This document shows positions 1-6,828 of a stretch of DNA of 21,162 bases, piece after piece (the stretch's first letter is position 1; each line of letters opens with the position of its first letter). The DNA comes from an uncultured Methanofollis sp. Lineage in GTDB: Archaea > Halobacteriota > Methanomicrobia > Methanomicrobiales > Methanofollaceae. A model generated the notes under the pieces. The model made no database searches. It was not told the DNA's origin and saw only the letters and a list, made by a program, of their open reading frames with translations. The position numbers and the translations under genes were made by a program. The stretch covers positions 1-21,162 of the forward strand of contig NZ_CALFSA010000085.1 in NCBI RefSeq assembly GCF_937919355.1, given 5' to 3'.

Positions 1-67
1 CCTGTCCCTGGAACTTCTCCTTGAGTGCCTTCAGGAAGAGCTTCTGTGCTCTCTCAATCTTTGCCAT
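1..67 (-). CDS. mcrA: Methyl-coenzyme M reductase alpha subunit, N-terminal fragment (cut by window edge)
   Basis: Only the first 22 codons are present, read leftward from the ATG at 67-65, and the gene continues off the left edge. The peptide starts MAKIERAQKLFLKALKEKF, the usual N-terminus of McrA. McrA carries most of the F430 active site of the enzyme that reduces methyl-CoM with CoB-SH to methane. The start lies 6 nt after the mcrG stop, with a GGAGTGA-type ribosome binding site inside the end of mcrG. Its place as last gene of the operon is the universal mcr arrangement. The identity rests on a short peptide plus a perfect gene context. Confidence 0.95.
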   Translation of the reverse strand, partial: MAKIERAQKLFLKALKEKFQGQ

Positions 68-73
68 CGGTCA

Positions 74-838
74 TCACTCCTCTTTCGGCATGAAGCCGTA
101 TTTGGTCCTCAGCGTGTGGATGCGCTGGAGGTATTCGATGTATTCGGGGTCTTCACGGAGCGCAGTCCCCACAAGGGAGTGGAAGATCGTGCTGTGCTCC
201 TTGAGCCACTTTGCGTCCATCGGTTTGCCGACTTCGACCGCACGGTCGAGGGGGACACCGACCTGGTCCTTCACGTAGCGGACGATGCCGTCCTCACCGA
301 GCACGCAGCGCTGGAGGGCGTCGAACATCATGCCGTCTTCTGCGAGACGGAGAGAGTGGCCGTGCACGGTCGCACCACGGATGCCGATGGTTGCCGGGTC
401 GAACATCTCGGTCTCGATCAGGAGTTTGGCGTACTGGTCGAGGTCGCGCTCGCGGCACTCGACGATCTGGCGGCCGGACAGGGTGCCGGGGTCGATGGCG
501 CGGAAGCGGTACATTTCTGCGTAGGTCCGCTGGTACGGCTGGGACGGGGCGTTGAACATCGAGTCCGCAAACTGGACGTACCTGACACGGTCGCCGGCCT
601 TCGCACCCTCGGTGGGCTTGACCAGCTTGCGCATCGGGTCAGCGGGTTCCTGCTGCTCGGCCAGGGGCGGGTGGGCGCTCGGGTAAGCCGCACCGGGTGC
701 ACGGTGGCCGAGGATGAGGACGACGTCCTCGTCGGTAACGTCACGGAGTTTTTTGAGTTTGTAACTGGGGTTCATCTGGTTGCGCCTGTTCTGGGCAACA
801 ATCGAAGTTCCCGGACCATACTGTGGTTTGTATGCCAT
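74..838 (-). CDS. mcrG: Methyl-coenzyme M reductase gamma subunit
   Basis: Encodes 254 aa, the normal McrG length. It is the gamma subunit of the alpha2-beta2-gamma2 cytoplasmic methyl-CoM reductase, the terminal methane-forming step. Recognisable stretches are the N-terminal MAYKPQYGPGTSIVAQNRR, the segment DVVLILGHRAPG and the central RGATVHGHSLRLAEDGMMFD, all typical of the family. The ATG at 838-836 has a GAGGTGA ribosome binding site 5 nt upstream, lies 17 nt after the mcrD stop and 6 nt before mcrA. Co-transcription with mcrB, mcrD and mcrA is therefore very likely. Confidence 0.97.
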   Translation of the reverse strand: MAYKPQYGPGTSIVAQNRRNQMNPSYKLKKLRDVTDEDVVLILGHRAPGAAYPSAHPPLAEQQEPADPMRKLVKPTEGAKAGDRVRYVQFADSMFNAPSQPYQRTYAEMYRFRAIDPGTLSGRQIVECRERDLDQYAKLLIETEMFDPATIGIRGATVHGHSLRLAEDGMMFDALQRCVLGEDGIVRYVKDQVGVPLDRAVEVGKPMDAKWLKEHSTIFHSLVGTALREDPEYIEYLQRIHTLRTKYGFMPKEE

Positions 839-855
839 TTTGTCACCTCAATCGG

Positions 856-1386
856 TTAAATCTGGTGTATATTCTGTCTGGATATTCCCTGACAGTCTTC
901 CCCCTCTTCCTGACGGGTTGGGATCGGGATGATGACGGGACCGTCTTTCTTTCTGGGATCGACAAGTCCTATGATGAGTTCGTTCGCCTTCGGACCATAT
1001 TTTGCATAGTCCACAAGGGTCGGACTGCTCTTCATGAACCGGCGGCCTTTCTGGAGCGTGTACGGGATCTTGGTAAAGAAGGCGTCGCACATCTCCTGCA
1101 CTGCCGTGATCACACTTTCGTCTTCGACTTCAAGGGTGACCGTGCCGGTCTGAACTTTCATCTCGAATTCCGCACCGCAGACCTGGATCGTCCTCCTGTT
1201 AGTATTGGGATTGGCCTGACCGCGGGCCGGGCCGTACGGGACAATGGCCGGGAGGCCGGGACCGTTGATGACGATCCGGCGGACTCCCGACACCCCTGTG
1301 ACCCGGTTCAGCAGGCCTTCTGTCGTCTGGGGCGACAGGAGACGGAGGGGAACGATCCTGCACTGGGGGAAGGCTGACTCAGGCAA
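856..1386 (-). CDS. mcrD: Methyl-coenzyme M reductase operon protein D
   Basis: Encodes 176 aa with the McrD hallmark FPQCRIVPLRLLSPQTTEGL near the N-terminus. McrD is not part of the mature enzyme; it is known as an MCR-associated assembly or activation factor and is almost always inside the mcr operon. The best start is a TTG at 1386, because the conserved N-terminal motif begins six codons later and no ATG or GTG precedes it in frame. The TTG overlaps the end of mcrB by 8 bp, which suggests translational coupling. The next gene is mcrG after 17 nt, so no mcrC lies between. Function is firm at family level, start codon moderately so. Confidence 0.94.
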   Translation of the reverse strand: MPESAFPQCRIVPLRLLSPQTTEGLLNRVTGVSGVRRIVINGPGLPAIVPYGPARGQANPNTNRRTIQVCGAEFEMKVQTGTVTLEVEDESVITAVQEMCDAFFTKIPYTLQKGRRFMKSSPTLVDYAKYGPKANELIIGLVDPRKKDGPVIIPIPTRQEEGEDCQGISRQNIHQI

Positions 1387-2695
1387 TCAGATCCACGCCC
1401 TTGGCGATCTGGTCTATCGGCTTGTTGAAGACGTCGATCTTGCCGTAGGTCTCGCCCATCATCTTGGACATGCCTTCAGGTGAGAACATCTGGGTGCCCG
1501 CATCGAGGGATGCCGCGGCGACCACACACGGGATTGCAACGCCGTTGGCGTGGCGGGTCACGACGTGGTTGCCGTTGAAGATACCCGGACCGCCGCCGCC
1601 GTAGATCGAGTGGCTGAAGAACGAGAAGCCGACAGCGGTACCCATCATGCGGCCGAAGTCGCAGGACGGCAGGCCGGTCTCGTGCTCGATGAGGTCGTTG
1701 AAGTACAGCAGGGTCGAGGAGACGGCCTGAGCGAACCGGCCCGCACCGCAGTTGACGATGGTGGCGGCGAGGGAACCGGCTGCAACGTAGGCGTTCCAGA
1801 GCATCGGGTCCTTGGTGTCGTAGAACTGGAAGTATCCGCCCTTCTTGCCGGGTGCGATGACCTTGTCCTCGATCGCACGCTCGACAAGGGACTGGACGAC
1901 GGTACCGACGGTGCCGGTCTGGCCGTTCTTCTTGACGAGGTCGTAGACCATGTTGTTGGCGTTGAGGCCCTGGTAGGCGTAGCAGAGGAGCTGGTTCCGC
2001 TCGAATGCGCCGATTGCCTCACCCATCTCGAACTCACCGGCGGTCTCGAGGGTCGACGCAAGGGCGGCGCCCTGGAGGGAGTTCCTGCTGGTCATCATGA
2101 CGAAGTGGTTGACCGGGACGTTGCGGAGAGCAAAGCCGATGCCTTCGTTCTTCTGGGGAATGGACAGGATGGAGGTGACAAGTGCACCCTGCATGTCCAT
2201 GGTCTGCGGGTAGCTGCCCCAGCAGGCGGCCTTGACCGTGGAAGCGTTGAAGGCGTCAATGTCAAACTGGTCGACGATCGCGTAGGTGGTCGCTGCGGCA
2301 ACGGCGGTGATGGCCGCGTCGTAGGTAGAAGCGTTCATGAGACGCTTCTTCGGAACCTCGACGAGGAGGAGGTTGCCCTTGTTGAACTCGAGGATATTGG
2401 TGTCGTCACCCTCCTCGACCTGGACCATCTCCTTGATCTTGGCGACGATGGCGTCCTTGTTCTCCATGATCGGGAGGTTGAGTTCACGTCCCCTGATCTT
2501 ACCTTTACCGAGCTTTCCAATCTTGAGGGCCTGCTCGATGCCCCCGAGATTGACATTAATCGTTCTCTTAGTCAGGTCGATGATCTTGCTGGTTGCCGGG
2601 TTCACCAGCGGGCTGATCTTTTCGAGGGTAACGCCGCTTTTCAGCAACTTACCGTCGTCTGAATAGAGATCGATTGTTTCTGAATATGCTGCCAT
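1379..2695 (-). CDS. mcrB: Methyl-coenzyme M reductase beta subunit
   Basis: Encodes 438 aa, the usual McrB length, and is the first gene of the operon. The C-terminal half has the family signature FSFFSHSIYGGGGPGIF followed by GNHVVTRHA, the region that in known structures contributes the Tyr and His near coenzyme M and F430 and binds coenzyme B. The beta subunit completes the two active sites formed with alpha and gamma. The ATG at 2695 follows an AAGGATG-type ribosome binding site. A TATA-like element lies about 135 bp upstream. The end overlaps the mcrD start. Confidence 0.98.
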   Translation of the reverse strand: MAAYSETIDLYSDDGKLLKSGVTLEKISPLVNPATSKIIDLTKRTINVNLGGIEQALKIGKLGKGKIRGRELNLPIMENKDAIVAKIKEMVQVEEGDDTNILEFNKGNLLLVEVPKKRLMNASTYDAAITAVAAATTYAIVDQFDIDAFNASTVKAACWGSYPQTMDMQGALVTSILSIPQKNEGIGFALRNVPVNHFVMMTSRNSLQGAALASTLETAGEFEMGEAIGAFERNQLLCYAYQGLNANNMVYDLVKKNGQTGTVGTVVQSLVERAIEDKVIAPGKKGGYFQFYDTKDPMLWNAYVAAGSLAATIVNCGAGRFAQAVSSTLLYFNDLIEHETGLPSCDFGRMMGTAVGFSFFSHSIYGGGGPGIFNGNHVVTRHANGVAIPCVVAAASLDAGTQMFSPEGMSKMMGETYGKIDVFNKPIDQIAKGVDLIA

Positions 2696-2738
2696 ATCAG
2701 TTCATCCTTTTACCCTTTGTGCAGGAATGTTTCTTCAT

Positions 2739-2774
2739 GGGGAATTTCACCCGGTCTTTCAGATGTAATCCCCC
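2739..2774 (-). other. Inverted repeat in the mcr 5' leader
   Basis: Arms 2739-2746 (GGGGAATT on the plus strand) and 2767-2774 (AATCCCCC) can pair over 8 bp in the leader RNA, with one G-U pair and a 20-nt loop. It sits between the predicted transcription start and the mcrB ribosome binding site, so it could affect translation or stability of the mcr mRNA. It could also be chance. Confidence 0.3.
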
Positions 2775-2825
2775 TGAGTCTCTACTGCAAAGCCCCGAAT
2801 AGGGACATTATATCTTTCCTGAAGG

Positions 2826-2836
2826 GCGCATATAAA
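2826..2836 (-). promoter_or_regulatory. Putative mcr operon TATA box
   Basis: Read on the minus strand the sequence is ACTTTTATATG, a good archaeal TATA match with A-rich DNA just upstream. By normal archaeal spacing it would start transcription near 2805, giving a leader of about 110 nt before mcrB. Nothing else in the upstream gap is as well placed. Assigned from sequence only. Confidence 0.5.
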
Positions 2837-3256
2837 AGTTCCTAATTTTTTTTAATTCATTAACATGAGATTATACATTAAAATAGAATATTATAATAGA
2901 GTAATATTTATCGGGGGCAATATGGCCAGGCAATATACTGGCGAATGGGATATGTCATTTTTCCATTATGATAGGCCGGATTATACCTTCTTTTCGGGAT
3001 ATGAAATAACAACTTTATCGTGTTCATTGGCATGGAGTGTTATTGTCATGCCATGCAACGCAATCACGGGAGGTCGGTCGTGGACCCCTGCATATCAGAG
3101 CCATTGGAGGGGCACTCCTGTGATTGGAGAGCCATTATTCCATCAATGGTTGAAACTGCCTTTAGAATGGGACTGTATAGTATAATGACTTTTCGGCGGC
3201 GGACAGGGACGAAAAAATCATCTGGAGAGACCCCGTCCAGGAGTACCCGACACCCT
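2837..3256. other. Gene-poor AT-rich region upstream of mcr
   Basis: About 420 bp with no gene I can support. Composition is clearly richer in A and T than the flanks, most strongly at 2845-2915. It contains an inverted repeat TGGCATG/CATGCCA (3028-3034 and 3047-3053), a direct repeat AGAGCCATT (3097-3105 and 3128-3136) and CCATT/AATGG arms around 3132-3149. The only candidate reading frame runs on the plus strand from an ATG at 2922 to 3185 (87 aa, rich in Trp, Tyr and His) behind a GGGGGC stretch. It has no recognisable domain and its codon use is unlike the neighbouring genes, so I do not call it. Confidence 0.5.
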
Positions 3257-3275
3257 CCATGAAAACCCTTCATGG
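3257..3275 (-). terminator. Perfect hairpin downstream of nth
   Basis: CCATGAA (3257-3263), a 5-nt loop, then TTCATGG (3269-3275): a perfect 7-bp stem starting 6 bp after the nth stop codon. Position suggests a 3'-end or processing structure for the nth transcript. It lacks a following U-tract, so terminator status is only inferred. Confidence 0.35.
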
Positions 3276-3281
3276 CAGGTC

Positions 3282-3935
3282 TCAACGGACCGCCTGACTT
3301 TTTTCATCCCTGAAGTGCCGGCACCACGGCGTGAGGGGGCAGAGGTCGCAGCGCGGCCTCCCTGCAATGCAGACCGCCCGCCCGTGCTGGACACAGAGGG
3401 CATTGACCTCGCCCCAGACCCTGCGGGGGAAGAGTGCTGTCAGGTCCTTCTCGATTTTTGCCGGGTCGTCCTCATCGGTGAGGCCGAGGAGACGGGAGAT
3501 CCGGCGTACATGGGTGTCCACCGCGATCCCCTCGTCGATGCCGAAGGCATTGGAGAGGACGATGTTCGCTGTCTTTCTCCCGACGCCGGGGAGGGAGAGG
3601 AGGCCGTCGAGGGTCGCCGGCACCTCGCCGCCGAAGGTGTCGGCGACCATGCGGGCGGCACCGACGATGTGGCGCGCTTTCACCCGGTAAAATCCGGTGG
3701 GCCTTACGATGGCGGCGACCTCCTCCACGTCCGCGGCGGCAAGGGCAGCGGGCGTCGGGTACCGGGCGAAGAGGATGGGCCGCACCGCCTCGACAGAGCG
3801 GTCGGTCGTCTGGGCCGAGAGGATGGTCAGGACAAGCACTTCAAAAGGGTCGCCATAACTGATCCCGTTCTCGATCACAGGAGGATAGCGTCCCCTCAGG
3901 GCATGATAGATCTGACAGGCACGTGAACGGTCCAT
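3282..3935 (-). CDS. nth: Endonuclease III (DNA glycosylase/AP lyase)
   Basis: Encodes 217 aa from the ATG at 3935. Removes oxidised pyrimidines from DNA and cleaves the abasic site in base-excision repair. Visible motifs are the helix-hairpin-helix LPGVGRKTAN with catalytic Lys121, the AVDTHVRR segment with catalytic Asp140, and the C-terminal [4Fe-4S] loop Cys189-x6-Cys196-x2-Cys199-x5-Cys205. This is the complete set for an active enzyme. The frame stays open further upstream, but that extension runs through tRNA-Pro, so the ATG only 5 nt after the tRNA is the sensible start. Translation probably proceeds on a leaderless message released by tRNA 3' processing, or uses tRNA sequence as leader. 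Confidence 0.95.
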   Translation of the reverse strand: MDRSRACQIYHALRGRYPPVIENGISYGDPFEVLVLTILSAQTTDRSVEAVRPILFARYPTPAALAAADVEEVAAIVRPTGFYRVKARHIVGAARMVADTFGGEVPATLDGLLSLPGVGRKTANIVLSNAFGIDEGIAVDTHVRRISRLLGLTDEDDPAKIEKDLTALFPRRVWGEVNALCVQHGRAVCIAGRPRCDLCPLTPWCRHFRDEKSQAVR

Positions 3936-3940
3936 AAAAG

Positions 3941-4015
3941 TGGGGTAGGGCAGATTCGAACTGCCGTCAAAGCGTCCCAAACGCTCTAGGATGGACCAGG
4001 CTACCCTACTACCCC
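3941..4015 (-). tRNA. tRNA-Pro (anticodon TGG)
   Basis: The minus strand folds into a 75-nt cloverleaf. The acceptor stem GGGGTAG pairs perfectly with CTACCCC, followed by discriminator A and no encoded CCA. The anticodon stem GAGCG/CGCTT encloses loop TTTGGGA, giving anticodon TGG (reads CCA and other Pro codons). The T stem GGCAG/CTGCC encloses TTCGAAT. The D-arm contains the AGCCTGGTCCA loop. No intron is seen. nth begins 5 nt beyond the 3' end on the same strand. Confidence 0.95.
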
Positions 4016-4044
4016 GGATGCAGGGATACCTATTGGCGTCTTGC

Positions 4045-4055
4045 CTAAAAAGAAT
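4045..4055 (-). promoter_or_regulatory. T-rich element between pyrH and tRNA-Pro
   Basis: On the minus strand this reads TTCTTTTTAGG. It lies 16 bp after the pyrH stop, where an oligo-T archaeal terminator would sit, and about 35 bp before the tRNA-Pro 5' end, where a TATA element would sit. It could serve either role; the sequence does not decide. Confidence 0.3.
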
Positions 4056-4070
4056 TATGGTGATGAGAGA

Positions 4071-4775
4071 TTAGAAGGGGAACAGAGTGCAGGGGGCGTC
4101 GCTGACGACGGTACCCGTAAAGGCGCCATTGCAGACCGCCTCGGAGAGGTTTTCCGGACGCCTGCCGTCGATAACGACAAGGGGGATCCCGCAGCGCTCG
4201 ATGATCTTCGCGGCCACGATATCGATGACCGTATTCGACCCGGCGTCGAGACGGGCGGCCGAGATGATCCCGAGGAGTTCCTGCGGGGTCATCCGGTCGT
4301 ACCGCCGTGCGTGTGCATCCTTCTTCGGGTCGGCAGTGTAGATGCCGTCGACCGACGTGCCGTTGATGAGGACGTCGGCGCCCACCGTCTCCGCAAGGAC
4401 GGCGGAGACCGCATCGGTCGTCTGGCCGGGCGTGATCCCGCCCATGACCACGATCTTCCCCGACTCGGCGAAGACCCGCGCCTCCTGGTACGAGGTGGCG
4501 ACCGCCGGGTATGCGGCGTCGCCGAGGGCGTACATCAGGAGGGAGGCGTTGATCCGGGTGATCATGATCCCGATCTCGTCCGATGCGGCCTCGTTGATGC
4601 CGAGAGAGCGCGTAACCCCGATATAGCGCCTTGCCTCGCCACCGCCGCCGACCACGACAAACACCTGTGCACGGGAGGCCATCGTCTTCAATACCTCGAC
4701 ATAGCGGGAGATAGTATGAGATTCAAGGGAGGGTACAAGTATCGAACCTCCCAGGGAGAGCACGATCTTCTTCAT
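4071..4775 (-). CDS. pyrH: UMP kinase, archaeal type
   Basis: Encodes 234 aa of the amino-acid-kinase fold. It phosphorylates UMP to UDP with ATP in pyrimidine nucleotide synthesis. Motifs seen in order are the N-terminal MKKIVLSLGGSIL phosphate loop, VVVGGGGEARRYI around residue 41, GGITPGQTTDAVSAVLAE in the middle (UMP-binding region) and NGTSVDGIYTADPKKD (nucleotide-binding region). Length matches the short archaeal enzymes rather than aspartokinase. The ATG at 4775 is the natural start, directly giving the kinase N-terminus. It diverges from the radical SAM gene across a 105-bp gap. Confidence 0.94.
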   Translation of the reverse strand: MKKIVLSLGGSILVPSLESHTISRYVEVLKTMASRAQVFVVVGGGGEARRYIGVTRSLGINEAASDEIGIMITRINASLLMYALGDAAYPAVATSYQEARVFAESGKIVVMGGITPGQTTDAVSAVLAETVGADVLINGTSVDGIYTADPKKDAHARRYDRMTPQELLGIISAARLDAGSNTVIDIVAAKIIERCGIPLVVIDGRRPENLSEAVCNGAFTGTVVSDAPCTLFPF

Positions 4776-4808
4776 GGTGATCTAACCTTATACGTTTACG
4801 AATTACGC

Positions 4809-4818
4809 CCATATATCT
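4809..4818. promoter_or_regulatory. TATATA element in the pyrH/radical-SAM divergent gap
   Basis: The sequence around 4809-4818 is CCATATATCT, near-symmetrical. Read leftward it would place a start about 12 nt before pyrH. Read rightward it would start transcription near 4840. A second weak candidate for the rightward gene is CTTTTAATG at 4847-4855, which would give an almost leaderless transcript starting near the ATG at 4881. Confidence 0.35.
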
Positions 4819-4880
4819 TGTTGATATCGGTTGCACCGGGGCCCATACCTTTTAATGCCGGCGCGGTCCCATGCAGGGGC

Positions 4881-5891
4881 ATGCATGAGGCGCACCAGTA
4901 CGCACGACTCGAAGGCGACACCGTCAGGTGTTCGCTCTGCGCCCACCGCTGCACGATCGCCGGGGGCAAACACGGGATCTGCGGGGTGCGGGTCAACGAG
5001 GGCGGCACGCTGTACGCGGCGAACTACGGCCTGGTCGCCGCAGAGGCGGTGGACCCGATCGAGAAGAAACCACTCTTCCACTTCCTGCCCGGCACCCTCT
5101 CGTACTCCCTCGGCGGCGTCGGGTGCAATTTCCGCTGCCAGCACTGCCAGAACTGGCACATCTCGCAGGCGACCCTCGCCGACCTCCCCCTGACGGATGT
5201 CCCGCCGGAGACAGGCGTGGAGAGGGCGCTCCAGTCGGCCTCCGCAAGCATTGCCTGGACCTACAATGAACCGACGATCTGGCACGAGTACGCCCTCGAC
5301 ATGGGGACAGAGGCGCGGGCGCACGGTCTCGGCACGGTCTACGTGACAAACGGCTACATCACCGAGGAGGCGCTTGACGAACTTGCGCCGATGCTCAACG
5401 CCTTCAGGGTGGACATCAAGGCCTTCACCGAAGATTTTTACAGGAAGGTCTGCCGGGCGAAACTCCAGCCCGTCCTCGACGCCACCGTCGCCGCCCACGA
5501 GCGCGGCATGCACATCGAAACGGTGACCCTGGTCATCCCCGGCCTCAACGACTCTGAAGACGAGATGAAGGCCCTGATCACCTGGGTCCTCGACAACCTG
5601 GGGCCCGACACGCCGATGCACTTCACCAGGTTCCACCCGGACTACAAAATGCGGGACCTGGAACCGACACCCTTCAGGACCCTTGAGCGGATCTATAAGC
5701 AGGCAAAGGACCTCGGGATCAGGTACCCGTACCTCGGCAATGTCCCGCCCGGCCCGTACGAGAACACCTACTGCCCCTCCTGCGGGGCGTTGCTCATCGA
5801 GAGGTCGGGTTTCTCGAGCAGGTTCGTCGACCTCGACGGCGACCGGTGTCACCGGTGCGGGGAGAGGGTCCCTGTTGTCAGGTCGGTCTGA
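4881..5891 (+). CDS. amrS: AmrS-type radical SAM protein (AmmeMemoRadiSam system)
   Basis: Encodes 336 aa from the ATG at 4881. The radical SAM core has C82-N-F-R-C86-Q-H-C89, the CxxxCxxC motif that holds the SAM-binding [4Fe-4S] cluster, preceded by the glycine-rich LSYSLGGVG. Upstream are four more cysteines (CSLCAHRC at 17-24 and GICGVR at 32-37), and the C-terminus ends in a zinc-ribbon-like CPSC...CHRC pair. This architecture matches the pyruvate-formate-lyase-activase-like AmrS family, which co-occurs across genomes with Memo and AMMECR1 proteins; its substrate is unknown. Neither partner is in this window. The frame is open far upstream opposite pyrH, but similarity begins at MHEAHQYARLEGD. 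Confidence 0.9.
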   Translation: MHEAHQYARLEGDTVRCSLCAHRCTIAGGKHGICGVRVNEGGTLYAANYGLVAAEAVDPIEKKPLFHFLPGTLSYSLGGVGCNFRCQHCQNWHISQATLADLPLTDVPPETGVERALQSASASIAWTYNEPTIWHEYALDMGTEARAHGLGTVYVTNGYITEEALDELAPMLNAFRVDIKAFTEDFYRKVCRAKLQPVLDATVAAHERGMHIETVTLVIPGLNDSEDEMKALITWVLDNLGPDTPMHFTRFHPDYKMRDLEPTPFRTLERIYKQAKDLGIRYPYLGNVPPGPYENTYCPSCGALLIERSGFSSRFVDLDGDRCHRCGERVPVVRSV

Positions 5892-6381
5892 GAGGGGGCG
5901 GCCCCGCTTCCTCGCCGACAGGATGCTCGGAACCCTCACGCGGCACCTGCGTATGATGGGATACGACACCCTTTCGGCGAACGCCCTCACGCCGGGAGAC
6001 CCGCGGGAGGACACGGTGCTCCTCGCCATCGCCGAGACCGACGGCCGTCTCCTCCTGACGCGGGACGCCGAACTGGCGCGCCGGGCAGGGGAGAGGGGGG
6101 TGTATATCAGGTCGGCGGATGTGGCGGAGCAGGAGAGGCAACTGGTGGACAGGAACCTCATCAGGCAGGAGTTCACCTTCGACCGTTGTTCGGTCTGCAA
6201 CACCCCCCTGAGGCCGGCACGGACGAAGGAAGTCCTCGGTGCGGACTATGCCCCGCGGCAAAAGGAGAGTCTTTCATTCTTCTGGTGCCCCATCTGCCGG
6301 CGCCTCTACTGGGAGGGGTCGCACACGGCGAGGATGCGGCGTGAGGCCGGGAAAAAAGAGGAGAGTCCTAGGACTGGTTGA
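5875..6381 (+). CDS. Mut7-C RNase (PIN-like) domain protein with C-terminal zinc ribbon
   Basis: Encodes 168 aa from a TTG at 5875 (MSGRSERGRPRFLADRMLG...). The N-terminal two thirds match the Mut7-C/PIN-like nuclease fold: FLADRMLG with Asp15, GYDT with Asp31, and LLLTRDAELARR with Asp64, the expected acidic metal ligands. The C-terminal third has CxxC pairs (C105/C108 and C138/C141), a zinc ribbon. Family members are predicted RNases; the target is unknown. TTG is chosen because GGAGAGGGT lies just upstream and the conserved motif starts soon after. The first 17 bp overlap the radical SAM gene, and the last 14 bp overlap the convergent lipoprotein gene. Confidence 0.87.
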   Translation: MSGRSERGRPRFLADRMLGTLTRHLRMMGYDTLSANALTPGDPREDTVLLAIAETDGRLLLTRDAELARRAGERGVYIRSADVAEQERQLVDRNLIRQEFTFDRCSVCNTPLRPARTKEVLGADYAPRQKESLSFFWCPICRRLYWEGSHTARMRREAGKKEESPRTG

Positions 6382-6787
6382 CGAGGACCGCCGTCTCGAC
6401 GCGGTACTCCTGCTCCGGGTCACCGCTCAGGCGCACGGTGTAGATCTTCGTGTCGCCCGGGACGAAACGCTCGATAAAAATGTTTTCCGTGTCGGCGACG
6501 TCGCCGGTCGCGGTCTCGACGAGTCTGACCACGACGGCGACACCGGTGACCTCGGGCCCTGCCGGGTTTGTGGTCTGCACCCGCGCGAGGTAGGTGAAGG
6601 GCCTGTCCACACTGTACTGCGGCGTGAGGCCGAGCACCTCGACGACGATCGCAGGGGTCTCGTCACCTTCCACAGGCGTGACGGATGCGGGTGTCACTGC
6701 GGGCGACGCCGCCGGCGCCGAGGCGCACCCGGCAGTGGAGAGTGCCAGCGTCAGGGCGACAAGAAGAAGGGCGGGGAGGGTACGCAT
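6368..6787 (-). CDS. Small lipoprotein, function unknown
   Basis: Encodes 139 aa from the ATG at 6787. A signal peptide of about 20 residues (hydrophobic LPALLLVALTLALS) ends in the lipobox S-T-A-G-C21, so the protein is probably lipid-anchored on the outside of the membrane. A short Ala/Pro/Thr-rich linker follows, then about 90 residues with an Ig-like beta pattern (YLARVQTTNPAGPEVTGVAV, YTVRLSGD). No enzyme motif is seen. A GTG six nucleotides upstream is an alternative start. A TTTAAAT box centred about 27 bp before the ATG suggests leaderless transcription. The 3' end overlaps the convergent Mut7-C gene by 14 bp. Confidence 0.82.
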   Translation of the reverse strand: MRTLPALLLVALTLALSTAGCASAPAASPAVTPASVTPVEGDETPAIVVEVLGLTPQYSVDRPFTYLARVQTTNPAGPEVTGVAVVVRLVETATGDVADTENIFIERFVPGDTKIYTVRLSGDPEQEYRVETAVLVNQS

Positions 6788-6810
6788 GTACACATATCCC
6801 GCCCGATGCC

Positions 6811-6820
6811 ATTTAAACGC
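6811..6820 (-). promoter_or_regulatory. TATA-like box of the lipoprotein gene
   Basis: Minus-strand GCGTTTAAAT is centred about 27 bp before the ATG at 6787, the spacing expected if the transcript begins at or within a few nucleotides of the start codon. Confidence 0.45.
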
Positions 6821-6828
6821 TACGAAAC

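Noticed and set aside
1550..2662. Long plus-strand open frame opposite mcrB (and similar frames opposite the ThiC-family gene and the large subunit)
   Set aside because: High GC with strong third-position bias produces long antisense frames; the opposite strand carries clear conserved proteins.
3936..3980. Upstream extension of nth by 15 codons
   Set aside because: The extension lies inside tRNA-Pro; family similarity begins at the ATG at 3935.
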